From an uncultured Selenomonas sp. (GTDB lineage Bacteria; Bacillota; Negativicutes; Selenomonadales; Selenomonadaceae), in contig CACXCN010000016.1 of NCBI GenBank assembly GCA_902766095.1, positions 1-39,801 of the forward strand: a stretch of 39,801 bases of DNA, given 5' to 3'. The position numbers and the translations under genes were made by a program. The number at the start of each line of letters is the position of its first letter. Position 1 is the first letter of the stretch. Positions 24,618-33,518 of this stretch are shown piece by piece. The notes below the pieces were generated by a model. That model was not told the origin of the DNA and did not search any database. It saw only the letters and a list, made by a program, of their open reading frames with translations.

Positions 24618-26138
24618 ATGGCTGCAAAGAACCTTTATGGCATTATCTATATGTCCACAGCCAAGCTTGAAATGCTCATCGTGAGCCTGAAGCCGCTGTC
24701 TGTCATCGAGCACATGGCCTCGGCAAAGTTCGTCCAGCGCATGGACAAGTCGAAGATCTACCAGAATGAGCTCAGCAAGATCGTATTCTCGCTGCAGGGA
24801 TTCCATCAGGTGCTCAAGGACTATGGCGTCAAGCGGTACCACTTCTGGGCCAGCCAGCAGCTCATCGACGATGTCACGGCCCGCTACCTCGGCGAGCAGA
24901 TCGAGGTGCGCACAGGCCTTGAGGTCACCTGGCTCAATACGAGCCAGATCAATTTCCTGCGCGCGACCGCACTCATGGGCGGCACGAGCCTGTTCCACCA
25001 GCTGACCGAGCGCCCCACCTACCTGCTCTCCATCGGCTCGGTGGCCGCCACCCTGTCCTATTTCGATCAGGGGAAATTCGTCCATGCCTGGAATATCGGG
25101 CTCGGCTACCTCGAAATCGACCAACTCACGAATGACCTGCGCCACTCGGCTACGGATGTCAGCAATATCTGCAACGACTACATCGTATCGAAGCTGCAGG
25201 CCCTGAGCCACCGGCTGGCAGGTGCCGCACACAAGACCAACCTCGTGCTGCAGGATTTCTCGTATTTCAACGACATGGTGCTGCAGCCCGGCGAGGATAT
25301 CGCGCCGCTGTCCGAGAAGCAGTTCCGCTCGACCGAGCAGGATAACCTGCACGCCTCGCAGGACTACCTGCAGCGCCATTTCAATATCGATGAAAACGAG
25401 GCGGCCCGCGTCATACCATCGCTGCTGATGATCCGTCAGATCATCGCGCTGACCCATGCCGACCACCTCTACCTGACGCGGCTCAATATCCTGAACGGGC
25501 TGGCCCTGCATCAGGCCTCGCACGAGGGACTGCTGAAGACCGATTTCGACGATATCATACGCACCGTGGCGGACAACCGCGCGCGGCGGTTCCAGGCCGA
25601 TGACGCCCACCGCAATATTACGGTGAAGCTGGCGCTCCACCTGTTCGACCAGCTGAAGAAGCTGCACCGCCTCGGCAAACGCGAGCGCCTGCTGCTCGAG
25701 ATCGGCGTGCGGCTCGAGGATCTCGGCAATTTCATCCAGGCCCACGGCCACTACCGTCACTCGGCCTATATCATCGAGGCGAATCCGGTCATCGGCCTCT
25801 CGGACGATGAGAATGAGATCATCGCCGAGATCGCGCGCTACCACAGCGCCGAGGCACCGGAGGTGCGCCAGCATCACTACAGTCACCTCGGAGCCGACAT
25901 CCAGATGACCGTGGCCAAGCTCGTCGCCATCGTCCGCCTGGCTGACGCTATGGATGACTCCCGCCAGCAGAAAATAAAGCATATCAGCGTATCGGTCCGC
26001 GATGATGCCGTCGTCATAACCGCCCACTCCGTGGAGAACCTGTCGCTCGAGGAATGGGCGTTCCAGCACAAGGCGAAGCTGTTCCGCGAAGTCTACGGTA
26101 TCCCGGCAGTACTGAAGCAAAGGAGGTCGCTCAAGTAA
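24618..26138 (+). CDS. Divergent Ppx/GppA-like protein with C-terminal HD-like domain
   Basis: The 507-residue protein has the layout of long Ppx/GppA exopolyphosphatases: two actin-like lobes (about 1-290) and a helical HD-type C-terminal domain (about 320-480) containing HGHYRHSAYII. However, the key motifs are degenerate. The first phosphate loop, normally DLGSNSxR, reads YMSTAKLEM (residues 11-19). The DxGGGSTE loop reads IGSVAAT (139-145). The HD motif reads EDLG. It may therefore be catalytically inactive and regulate or scaffold polyphosphate metabolism. The start at 24618 follows AAAGGA at eight bases; an upstream in-frame ATG overlaps a TATAAT. It is one base from ppk1, clearly cotranscribed. 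Confidence 0.85.
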   Translation: MAAKNLYGIIYMSTAKLEMLIVSLKPLSVIEHMASAKFVQRMDKSKIYQNELSKIVFSLQGFHQVLKDYGVKRYHFWASQQLIDDVTARYLGEQIEVRTGLEVTWLNTSQINFLRATALMGGTSLFHQLTERPTYLLSIGSVAATLSYFDQGKFVHAWNIGLGYLEIDQLTNDLRHSATDVSNICNDYIVSKLQALSHRLAGAAHKTNLVLQDFSYFNDMVLQPGEDIAPLSEKQFRSTEQDNLHASQDYLQRHFNIDENEAARVIPSLLMIRQIIALTHADHLYLTRLNILNGLALHQASHEGLLKTDFDDIIRTVADNRARRFQADDAHRNITVKLALHLFDQLKKLHRLGKRERLLLEIGVRLEDLGNFIQAHGHYRHSAYIIEANPVIGLSDDENEIIAEIARYHSAEAPEVRQHHYSHLGADIQMTVAKLVAIVRLADAMDDSRQQKIKHISVSVRDDAVVITAHSVENLSLEEWAFQHKAKLFREVYGIPAVLKQRRSLK

Positions 26139-26139
26139 T

Positions 26140-28302
26140 ATGAGTGAGATAAAGAAGAAGTATACCCGCACCGATTACTATACGAACCGCGAGCTCAGCT
26201 GGCTTGATTTCAATGCGCGCGTGCTCGAGGAGGCCCGCAACGTCGACAATCCACTGCTCGAGCGCGCGAATTTCCTCGGCATCACGCAGAGCAACGTCGA
26301 TGAATTCTTCATGGTGCGCGTGGCTTCGCTCTACAAGCTGGCCGCCGGCGGCGTGCAGTCCGTCGACAGCTCCGGCATGACCGCCTATGCCCAGATCCTG
26401 GCCGTATCGGAGCGCGAGCATGAGGCCGTAGCCGAGCGCTACAACATATACAACAAAGCCCTGCTGCCCGAGCTGGCCCGGCAGGATGTATTCATCCGCC
26501 GCATCAAGGACCTGAGCGACAAGCAGTATGATATCCTGCGCCGCTACTACGATGACGAGATCTATCCGGTGCTGACGCCGATGGCCGACGACTCGTCCCG
26601 CCCGTTCCCGTTCCTCAAAAACAACTCGCTGAACATCGCCGTCCAGCTCATCGATGACGACTCGCGCGACAAGAAGTTCGCCACGGTGCGCGTGCCGGAC
26701 ATATTCCCGCGCCTCATCCCACTGGCCGAGGAGGAGAATGCTTTCGTCCTGGCCGAGGATGTCATCCGTGAATTCCTCAACACCCTGTTCCACGGCTACT
26801 CGATCACGAGCGTGGCCGCCTACCGCGTGACCCGCGATATGGACCTCGATGTGGCCGAGCAGGATGCCCCGGACCTGCTGCGCGCCGTGCAGACACAGCT
26901 GCGCGCCCGCGAGCACGGCTCCGTCATGCGCCTCGAGGTCGAGGCCGGCATGGATGAGGAGCTCTGCAACCACCTCATCGAGCGTCTCGGCGTCGACGAG
27001 AACGCCATCTACCGCATCAACGGCCCTATAGACCTGACATTCCTCAAAAAGCTCTCGGGAGCCGTGTCCGACCATGACGATCTGCGCTACAAGCCGTTTG
27101 AAAGCTACAAGAATCCTGACCTCGTCATGGAGAACAACAATATATTCGAGCATATACGCGAAAAAGACTACCTCATGCAGCACCCCTACGACTCGTTCAG
27201 CTCGGTCGTGAACTTCATCCATCAGGCAGCCATAGATCCCGAGGTCCTCGCGATAAAGATGACGCTCTACCGCGTCTCCTCCGGCTCGCCCATCATCAAA
27301 TACCTGGGCCAGGCAGCTCAGGCGGGCAAGCAGGTCACCGTCCTCGTCGAGGTCAAGGCCCGGTTCGATGAGCAGAACAATGTGCGCTGGTCGCGCCAGC
27401 TCGAGAAGATGGGCTGCCATGTCATATACGGTCTCGTCGGCCTCAAGACCCACTCGAAGATCGCGCTCGTCATCCGCCGCGACGAGGACGGCATCCGCCG
27501 CTACCTGCACCTCGGCACCGGCAACTACAACGATGTCACGGCCCATTTCTATACCGATATGGGGCTATTCACCTCGGACCGCGAGCTCGGCGTCGATGCC
27601 TCCAATCTGTTCAACATGCTCTCGGGCTTCTCGCGCCCGCCGTATTTCCACAAGCTACACATATCGCCGCACCGCATCCGCAAATTCATCTATGAGAAGA
27701 TTGACGCAGAGATAGAGGCTGCGAATGCCGGACGTCCGGCTCTCATAAAGATGAAGATGAACTCGCTCTCCGACCCTGATGTCATCGCGAAGCTCTACGA
27801 AGCCTCAGCCGCCGGGGTGAAAATCCAGCTCATCGTGCGCGGCATCTGCTGCCTGCGTACCGGCATCCCGGAGGTCAGCGACAATATCGAGGTTCACTCC
27901 ATCGTCGGCCGCTTCCTCGAGCACAGCCGCATCTATTATTTCTATCATGATGGCAACGAGGACATCTACCTGGCCTCGGCCGATATGATGACCCGCAACC
28001 TCGACCGCCGCGTCGAGCTGCTGTTCCCCATCGAGCAGGAGGACCTGCGTCATCGCACCATGCGCATATTCGAAATCATGTGGGCTGACAACGTTCAGAC
28101 CCGATTGCTGGTGCATGACTGCTTCACTCACATAAACCGCCGCAACCAGGAACCCATCAACAGCCAGGAGCGCTTCATCGCCCAGGCTGCCCGGCAGATC
28201 GAGAAACAGAAAGAGGCTCGTCGTGCCGCCAAGGAGAATCCTGGTGTATTCACTCCCATGCAGCGCCATGAGGAGACATTTGAGGAAAAGAGGGATTCCT
28301 AA
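26140..28302 (+). CDS. ppk1: Polyphosphate kinase 1
   Basis: Builds long polyphosphate from ATP reversibly. The 720-residue protein carries all four domains. The autophosphorylated histidine is H438 in GLKTHSKIALV, and the second conserved histidine is H595 in RFLEHSRIYYF, positions matching the E. coli enzyme closely. Arg/Asn/Lys-rich nucleotide site segments (NRELSWLDFN near residue 17, KMTLYRVSSGSPI) are intact. It lies between a degenerate Ppx-like gene (one-base gap) and a canonical Ppx (ppk stop directly abutting the next ATG), so synthesis and breakdown are encoded in one operon. Confidence 0.97.
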   Translation: MSEIKKKYTRTDYYTNRELSWLDFNARVLEEARNVDNPLLERANFLGITQSNVDEFFMVRVASLYKLAAGGVQSVDSSGMTAYAQILAVSEREHEAVAERYNIYNKALLPELARQDVFIRRIKDLSDKQYDILRRYYDDEIYPVLTPMADDSSRPFPFLKNNSLNIAVQLIDDDSRDKKFATVRVPDIFPRLIPLAEEENAFVLAEDVIREFLNTLFHGYSITSVAAYRVTRDMDLDVAEQDAPDLLRAVQTQLRAREHGSVMRLEVEAGMDEELCNHLIERLGVDENAIYRINGPIDLTFLKKLSGAVSDHDDLRYKPFESYKNPDLVMENNNIFEHIREKDYLMQHPYDSFSSVVNFIHQAAIDPEVLAIKMTLYRVSSGSPIIKYLGQAAQAGKQVTVLVEVKARFDEQNNVRWSRQLEKMGCHVIYGLVGLKTHSKIALVIRRDEDGIRRYLHLGTGNYNDVTAHFYTDMGLFTSDRELGVDASNLFNMLSGFSRPPYFHKLHISPHRIRKFIYEKIDAEIEAANAGRPALIKMKMNSLSDPDVIAKLYEASAAGVKIQLIVRGICCLRTGIPEVSDNIEVHSIVGRFLEHSRIYYFYHDGNEDIYLASADMMTRNLDRRVELLFPIEQEDLRHRTMRIFEIMWADNVQTRLLVHDCFTHINRRNQEPINSQERFIAQAARQIEKQKEARRAAKENPGVFTPMQRHEETFEEKRDS

Positions 28303-29412
28303 ATGGAAAATTTCGTCGTCATCGACCTCGGCTCGAACTCCATCCGTCTGCGCATCACGCAGATCATGGATGGCAATTTCCTGCGGGTCACCCACCAGAT
28401 GAAGGACTATGTGCGCCTATCGGAGAACATGGGCCCCGAAAGGACGCTCAAGGAGGAGCCGATGCGGCGCACCATCGAAGCCCTGAAGAAATTCAAGGGC
28501 ATCATCGACGGGCTGCCCAATACGCGCATAAAGGCAATCGGCACGGCGGCTACGCGCCAGGCTAAGAATCAGAAAGAGTTCCTGAAGCGGATCAAGGATG
28601 AGGTCGGACTGGATCTCGAGGTCATATCCGGCGAGCGCGAAGCCTATCTCGACTATCTCGGCGTCGCTCATACGCTGCCGCTGCACAACTGCCTCGTGAT
28701 GGATACAGGCGGTGCCAGCACGGAGCTCATCCTCGTCAAGGACGGCCAGCCCGTGAACCTCACGAGCCTGCCTTTCGGCTCCGTCACGATCTCCCAGCAG
28801 TTCCACCTCGAGGATGCCATATCGGCGGCAAACCTGTTCCAGGCGATGACCGTCGTCGAGAAATCGCTCTCGAACCTCGACTGGCTGCTCAATGCGCACA
28901 AGATACCGCTCGTATGCCTCGGCGGCTCGAACCGCACGCTCGCGAAGATCGCACGCAACCGCTGGATATCCGACTCGGATGAGGTGCCGGATATCCATGG
29001 CTTCTCACTGCCGGCGGATGACGCAACCGATATCATGACCGAGCTCGTCTCGAAAGACCGAGCCGGCCGCGATGCCATATCCGGCCTCACGAGCGACCGC
29101 TCCGATGTCATCGTCGGCGGACTCACGCCGCTCGTGCTCATACTGCGCATCTGCCACATCGGCGAGATCGTATTCTCGAACCACGGCCTGCGCGAGGGCT
29201 GCCTGTTCGAATATCTGGCCAAGCGCCAGGCCGAGCAGCCGACCGTGCTGAACATACCGAAGCCGCCAGCGCCGACCATCGTCACGCTCGACGACCTCGC
29301 CAGCGGCCGCGTCACCCCACCAATGGCCGCCGCCGTATCCGGAGCCATCACATCGCCCAAGGACAAGAAGGAAAAGAAGCACAAGAAAGATAAGAAGAAA
29401 AAGAAGAAGTAA
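28303..29412 (+). CDS. ppx: Exopolyphosphatase / guanosine pentaphosphatase (Ppx/GppA), short form
   Basis: Releases phosphate from polyphosphate chain ends or hydrolyses pppGpp. The 369-residue protein lacks the HD domain of long forms. Active-site features are intact: DLGSNSIRL (residues 8-16), GTAATRQAKN, the catalytic glutamate E111 in SGEREA, DTGGASTE (134-141) and FSNHGLREG. The start codon directly follows the ppk1 stop. Its C-terminus is unusual: after a Pro/Ala-rich linker it ends in a tail of about 18 residues that is almost only lysine with a few Asp, Glu and His, which could bind the polyanionic substrate. Ppx versus GppA activity cannot be separated by sequence. Confidence 0.93.
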   Translation: MENFVVIDLGSNSIRLRITQIMDGNFLRVTHQMKDYVRLSENMGPERTLKEEPMRRTIEALKKFKGIIDGLPNTRIKAIGTAATRQAKNQKEFLKRIKDEVGLDLEVISGEREAYLDYLGVAHTLPLHNCLVMDTGGASTELILVKDGQPVNLTSLPFGSVTISQQFHLEDAISAANLFQAMTVVEKSLSNLDWLLNAHKIPLVCLGGSNRTLAKIARNRWISDSDEVPDIHGFSLPADDATDIMTELVSKDRAGRDAISGLTSDRSDVIVGGLTPLVLILRICHIGEIVFSNHGLREGCLFEYLAKRQAEQPTVLNIPKPPAPTIVTLDDLASGRVTPPMAAAVSGAITSPKDKKEKKHKKDKKKKKK

Positions 29413-29429
29413 AGGCACCATATTTCAAG

Positions 29430-29468
29430 CCTTCCCCTCAGGGGAAGGTGGACCGCCTAGCGGTGGTG
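29430..29468. repeat. Repeat-family end hairpin after ppx
   Basis: CCTTCCCCTCAGGGGAAGG (29430-29448) is a perfect palindrome followed by GGACCGCCTAGCGGTGG, the same end structure as the longer repeats. Copy B directly follows, so elements are joined end to end. Confidence 0.6.
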
Positions 29469-29690
29469 GGCAGCTTCTAAAGAGCATCCCCCTCTGGGGG
29501 AGGAGGACCGCGCTAGCGGTGGTGGGGGTGGCGAGCCAGTAAATAGACTCGAGTGCTAAAGCATAAACGGCCCGCCTGTCGAAAAGCTTAAACCGCCGAC
29601 CAATCAAATTGTTACCGTGACGCAATTCAGTAGCTCGCCACCCCTATCGCCTCGCTGCGCTCGGCACTTCCCCCAGTGGGGGCAGCTTGC
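29469..29690 (-). repeat. Interspersed repeat, copy B (inverted relative to copy A)
   Basis: This 222-base element, read on the minus strand, matches copy A (6851-7066) closely over both outer parts: CTGCCCCCACTGGGGGAAG, the GTGCCGAGCG segment, GGGGTGGCGAG, CTCGCCACCCCCACCACC and GCTAGCGCGGT. The inner centre is less alike but shares GGGCCGTTT, CTTTAGCACT and GAGTCTATTTA. It is noncoding; short open frames across it are fortuitous. Confidence 0.8.
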
Positions 29691-29699
29691 ATTACAAAG

Positions 29700-29724
29700 C
29701 CTTCTCCTCAGGAGAAGGTTTTTT
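29700..29724 (+). terminator. Terminator for the polyphosphate operon, made from a repeat hairpin
   Basis: CCTTCTCCT-C-AGGAGAAGG is followed by six T. It lies beyond repeat copy B and before the symporter promoter. Confidence 0.75.
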
Positions 29725-29739
29725 CTTTACACAATTTGC

Positions 29740-29767
29740 TTGACATCTATATGTAATCTGTTATAAT
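29740..29767 (+). promoter_or_regulatory. Consensus promoter for the symporter gene
   Basis: TTGACA (29740-29745) and TATAAT (29762-29767) with 16-base spacing; the likely transcript start is about 50 bases before the start codon at 29827. Confidence 0.85.
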
Positions 29768-29826
29768 GTAAACAATATTAAACATGTATGTTTTCAGAAA
29801 GGAAAACAGAAAGAAGGTATTCCAAT

Positions 29827-31140
29827 ATGGCAGAAGAAAAACAATCTGTCGAGCAGGCCAAGGCCGAGGCTTTGAAGAAAACCGACCTCGGTGCCAGCCG
29901 CCGGCAAATGCTGCTCTGGTTCGGTGCCCTCATCGTCGGTGCCCTGCTGGGCTGGCTCGGACTGAAGCCGCTGAACGATCTGTTCAATTTCATCGCGACG
30001 GTGTTCACGCGCCTATTCCAGTTCGTCGCTATCCCGACCATCGCCCTGGCCGTCATCACCACACTATCATCCCTCGGTGCGAAGCAGGAGACGAAGCGCA
30101 TATTCGCTCATGCGGTCGTCTATACGCTGCTCACCACGATATCTGCTGCGGCCATCGGACTCATCCTTTATCTCTGGATTGCCCCGGGCAATCTCCCGGC
30201 TGATGTCGTCGGCGCCGGTACGGCGGCCATCCCGACGGACAAGGTAGGCAACCTCTCCTACTATGACCATATCCTGTCCGTCATCCCGAACAACGTCCTG
30301 CAGCCGTTCCTGGCTGGCAATGTCCTGTCGGTAATGATCATCGCTGCATCGGTCGGTCTCGCGCTGGCCTTCATGCCGAAAACGGAGAACCGCGCGATCC
30401 TGCTGAAAGGCCTCTATGGCCTGCAGGAGCTGTTCTTCACCCTGATCCGTGCGATCCTCTGGATCCTGCCGGTCGGCATTCTCGCTTTCGCCGGCCAGCT
30501 CTCGGCCCAGATCGAGGCCGGCGTCATCGTCGGGGCGCTCGGCAAATATGTCGCTGTCGTGCTCGGCGGCAACTGCATCCAGTTCTTCATCGTGCTGCCG
30601 CTGTTCCTGCTCGTACGCGGCCTCAATCCCTGGCAGGTATTCAAGAAGATGTCGCCGGCCATCGCCGTGGCCCTGTTCACGAAGAGCTCGGCTGGTACGC
30701 TGCCGGTCACGCTAGCGGCCGCTGAGACGAACCTCAAGGTCAATAAGAAGGTTTCCCGCTTCGTCCTGCCGATATGCACGACGATCAACATGAACGGCTG
30801 CGCGGCCTTCATCCTCGTGACGTCGCTGTTCGTCATGCAGAATGCCGGCTTCGACCTCTCGCTCGGCAATATGATCATCTGGCTCTTCATCGCCGTGCTG
30901 GCCGCCATCGGCAATGCCGGCGTGCCGATGGGCTGCTATTTCCTGACACTCTCGCTCATGTCCTCCATCGGTGCCCCGATCGGCCTCATGGGCGTCATCC
31001 TGCCGATCTACACCATCATCGATATGATAGAGACGGCAGAGAATGTCTGGTCCGATTCCTCCGTCTGCGCCATGACCGACCACGATCTGCGCGGCACGCT
31101 AGACGACGAGGAAACCGAGCCAGCCACCAGCATCTCGTGA
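29827..31140 (+). CDS. Dicarboxylate/amino acid:cation symporter (DAACS, GltP/DctA-like)
   Basis: Inner-membrane secondary transporter that takes up acidic amino acids, C4-dicarboxylates or Ser/Thr with Na+ or H+. The 437-residue protein has many membrane helices, the hairpin signature SSAGTLPVT (about 290-298) and the helix 7 motif TTINMNGCA, a variant of NMDGTA. The Asp-to-Asn and Thr-to-Cys changes in that motif resemble neutral amino acid (SstT-like) members more than glutamate carriers, so substrate is uncertain. The start at 29827 follows GAAGGT; the longer frame from 29788 lies too close to the promoter. A possible link to the succinate/fumarate genes is speculation. Confidence 0.9.
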   Translation: MAEEKQSVEQAKAEALKKTDLGASRRQMLLWFGALIVGALLGWLGLKPLNDLFNFIATVFTRLFQFVAIPTIALAVITTLSSLGAKQETKRIFAHAVVYTLLTTISAAAIGLILYLWIAPGNLPADVVGAGTAAIPTDKVGNLSYYDHILSVIPNNVLQPFLAGNVLSVMIIAASVGLALAFMPKTENRAILLKGLYGLQELFFTLIRAILWILPVGILAFAGQLSAQIEAGVIVGALGKYVAVVLGGNCIQFFIVLPLFLLVRGLNPWQVFKKMSPAIAVALFTKSSAGTLPVTLAAAETNLKVNKKVSRFVLPICTTINMNGCAAFILVTSLFVMQNAGFDLSLGNMIIWLFIAVLAAIGNAGVPMGCYFLTLSLMSSIGAPIGLMGVILPIYTIIDMIETAENVWSDSSVCAMTDHDLRGTLDDEETEPATSIS

Positions 31141-31150
31141 CACTTCGGAG

Positions 31151-31210
31151 CCTTCCCCTCAGGGGAAGGCATAGCATGAAAAAGGAGCTGCTTTCGCAGC
31201 TCCCTTTTTT
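31151..31210. terminator. Bidirectional terminator between symporter and OPT transporter genes
   Basis: First a repeat-type palindrome CCTTCCCCTCAGGGGAAGG (31151-31169), then a strong hairpin GGAGCTGC-TTTC-GCAGCTCC (31184-31203) with AAAAA on its left and TTTTTT on its right. It ends both convergent genes. Confidence 0.88.
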
Positions 31211-31226
31211 ATACGATTTTTATCTC

Positions 31227-33158
31227 TCAGGCATTCTTGATGCGCTTCGCCATGGCGAATATGAACATGCACAACAGGAAGTACATGATGATGCCCAGGA
31301 ATGTCGCTGTCGGCGAGTTGGACCAGGCTTTGGCGAACCAGTCGATGCCGGCGATGTGCAGCACGGCGCTGATGAGGCTGCCGATCGCGCCGCCGGCGAC
31401 GAAGCCGGAGGCCACGGTATTGCCCTCGCTGAGGCGCTTGGCGCTCACCTTTTCATCATCGCTGCTGTGCGAGACGAAATACGAGATCAGGCCACCCACG
31501 AGCACCGGCGTATTGATGCCCATCGGCAGATAGGCACCAAGCGCGAAGGCGAGCGGCGGGACTTTCATCATCCAGAGCAGCACGGCGAAGAACGCGCCGG
31601 CCATATAGAGCGGCCACGGTGCCGCGCCGCCGTCCATCATCGGGCTGACGATGGCCGCCATGGCATTCGCCTGCGGCGCAGCCAGCGCGCCCTCGCCCGT
31701 ATAGCCATAGGCGCTATCCATCAGGAACACCACGCCGACCGAGACAATGCTCGACAGTACGATGGACACGATCTGCCAGCGCTCCATCTTGCGCGGAGTA
31801 GCGCCGGTCAGATGCGCGACTTTCAGCTCGGACATGAAGTTGCCGGCGACTGCCAGCGTCGCACAGAGGAACGAAGCCATCATGAGGATGGCGATGATGC
31901 CGGCTTTGCCGCTCATGCCGACATTCAGCATAGCGACCGACGAGACGATGAGCATGAATATGGTCATGCCGGACACCGGCTCATTACCAGTAAAGGCGAT
32001 GGAGCTGATACCCACGACGGAAAGCATGAGCGAGAACGCGATGACGAGGACGAAAGCCACGATGGTCTGCGCCAGGCTCTGCGACAGTGTCAGATGGAAG
32101 AAGATGCCGAACAGGATAGCGATGATGACGCTGCCGAAGAAGATCTGCGACATGGGCAGATCCTGCTGCGTGCGCAGCAGCTTGGCCTCAGCCAGCGGCG
32201 TGCGATGGAACAGGTCGGCCACAGCGCTCTTCGCCACGCGGATGACAACTCCGGACATCGAGAGCAGACCGATGATGCCCGACATGGCCAGCATGCCGAT
32301 GCCGATATGGCGCACATACTGCGAGAAAACAGCATTCACTGGGGCATCCGCGAGCAGCATGGTCTGGCCACCCACCGTCATGACATGGTCGCCACCGAGA
32401 TAGTAGGCCACCGGTATGCAGACGAGCCAGGAAAAGAACGAACCAGCGGCGATGATGGCCGCATAGCGCAGGCCGGTGAAATAGCCGATACCCAGCAGGG
32501 CCGCATCGTTGTCGAGGCTCAGCACGAGCTTGTATTTGTCCGCCAGGACCTGCCCCCAGTGGAACGTCGTCGTCGTCAGCAGCTCCTGCCACCAGCCCAG
32601 CGTATTCAGCACGAAATCATAGGCCATGGCGATCGCGCCGCTCAACAGCATCAGATGAGCTTTCGAGCCTTCGTTGGAGTTCAGGACCTCCGCAGCGGCA
32701 CTGCCCGAAGGGAACGGATAGTAGCTGTCCATCTCCTCGCAGAAATAACGGCGGAAGACCGTCGCCAGGAACACGCCGAGCACGCCGCCGAGTATGATCG
32801 GCACGACCATCTCGACAAATGAGACATCTCGGATGCCGAGTATGTACAGTGCCGGCAGGATGAACATCGCTCCGCCGATGATATTCGTACCCGCACTGGC
32901 GATGGCCTGGATATGGACCGTCTCCGGAAAAGCATTGCGACGATGGAACAGCACGGCCATGCCCATAGCCAGGACCGAGACCGGTGCGAAAGCATCGACA
33001 GTCTGACCAATCTTCAGGCACAGATAGCCGACCGCCAACGCGAACAGGACTGCGAAGAACAGCCCCCAGAATACGACGTAGGAGTTGATCTCCTCGTAGT
33101 CCTTGTCCGGCGACATCCGCGGTTTGTACGGATGTCGCACATTACCTTCTTGTGACAT
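31227..33158 (-). CDS. OPT family oligopeptide/metal-chelate transporter
   Basis: Large inner-membrane carrier of 643 residues with about 14-16 hydrophobic helices, of the bacterial OPT family (oligopeptide, siderophore or metal-chelate uptake). Family-typical parts are visible: the N-terminal GQTVDAFAPVSVLAMGM helix, YYPFPSGSAAAEVL, the central GNEPVSGMTIFMLIVSS, and FALGAYLPMGINTPVLVGG near the C-terminus. The start has GGAGG at 12 bases (33158). It is preceded by a repeat element and followed by a shared terminator, so it is a single-gene unit. Substrate not predictable. Confidence 0.92.
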   Translation of the reverse strand: MSQEGNVRHPYKPRMSPDKDYEEINSYVVFWGLFFAVLFALAVGYLCLKIGQTVDAFAPVSVLAMGMAVLFHRRNAFPETVHIQAIASAGTNIIGGAMFILPALYILGIRDVSFVEMVVPIILGGVLGVFLATVFRRYFCEEMDSYYPFPSGSAAAEVLNSNEGSKAHLMLLSGAIAMAYDFVLNTLGWWQELLTTTTFHWGQVLADKYKLVLSLDNDAALLGIGYFTGLRYAAIIAAGSFFSWLVCIPVAYYLGGDHVMTVGGQTMLLADAPVNAVFSQYVRHIGIGMLAMSGIIGLLSMSGVVIRVAKSAVADLFHRTPLAEAKLLRTQQDLPMSQIFFGSVIIAILFGIFFHLTLSQSLAQTIVAFVLVIAFSLMLSVVGISSIAFTGNEPVSGMTIFMLIVSSVAMLNVGMSGKAGIIAILMMASFLCATLAVAGNFMSELKVAHLTGATPRKMERWQIVSIVLSSIVSVGVVFLMDSAYGYTGEGALAAPQANAMAAIVSPMMDGGAAPWPLYMAGAFFAVLLWMMKVPPLAFALGAYLPMGINTPVLVGGLISYFVSHSSDDEKVSAKRLSEGNTVASGFVAGGAIGSLISAVLHIAGIDWFAKAWSNSPTATFLGIIMYFLLCMFIFAMAKRIKNA

Positions 33159-33301
33159 TTAGCAGTAAAACCTCCAATAGCTTGCACGAACTCCCGCATT
33201 TGTCCGTGACGCATATAAATATAATGTATTTGTCCACGTCAGGTGGATAAACAACACCTATCTAGTGTAAAACTATTACGCTGCCATGTCAACCGAAAAT
33301 T

Positions 33302-33478
33302 AAAAAAAGCCTTCCCCTGAGGGGAAGGTGGCTCACGGCGTAGCCGGGAGACGAAAGAGGTGTAGCCAGAGAAAATCGCTACGTAGAGTCTTTGCTCGAA
33401 GTATAGAGCCATGTTCCAACCCACCTCATCCACCGCTGACGCGGTCCCCCTTCTCCTGAGGAGAAGGCTATAAAGTAC
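33302..33478 (-). repeat. Repeat element, related family (copy C), with terminator hairpin
   Basis: Noncoding element filling most of the 360-base gap. Its ends are the palindromes CCTTCCCCTGAGGGGAAGG (33310-33328) and CCTTCTCCTGAGGAGAAGG (near 33450-33470), with GACCGCGTCAGCGGTGG next to the latter on the minus strand, the end pattern also seen beside copy B. The interior differs from copies A and B. On the minus strand the left palindrome is followed by seven T, so it can terminate the HAD phosphatase transcript. A further AGCCTTCC/GGAAGGCT hairpin lies at 33481-33511. Confidence 0.65.
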
Positions 33479-33518
33479 GAAGCCTTCCTCTAAGTGGAAG
33501 ACTGGAAGGCTCCGCATT

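Noticed and set aside
24585-29421. Long minus-strand open frames opposite the polyphosphate operon
   Set aside because: Ppk1 and Ppx on the plus strand have intact catalytic motifs; the minus-strand products are antisense shadows rich in Asp, Glu, Leu and Val.
30774-32822. A 682-codon plus-strand open frame
   Set aside because: It runs across the symporter, the terminator and antisense to the OPT gene; the product is dominated by Arg, His and Asp and has no domain.
33239-33517. A 92-codon minus-strand frame between the HAD and OPT genes, and a 66-codon frame at 29425-29625
   Set aside because: Both translate repeat elements with hairpin ends and have no ribosome site; they are not genes.
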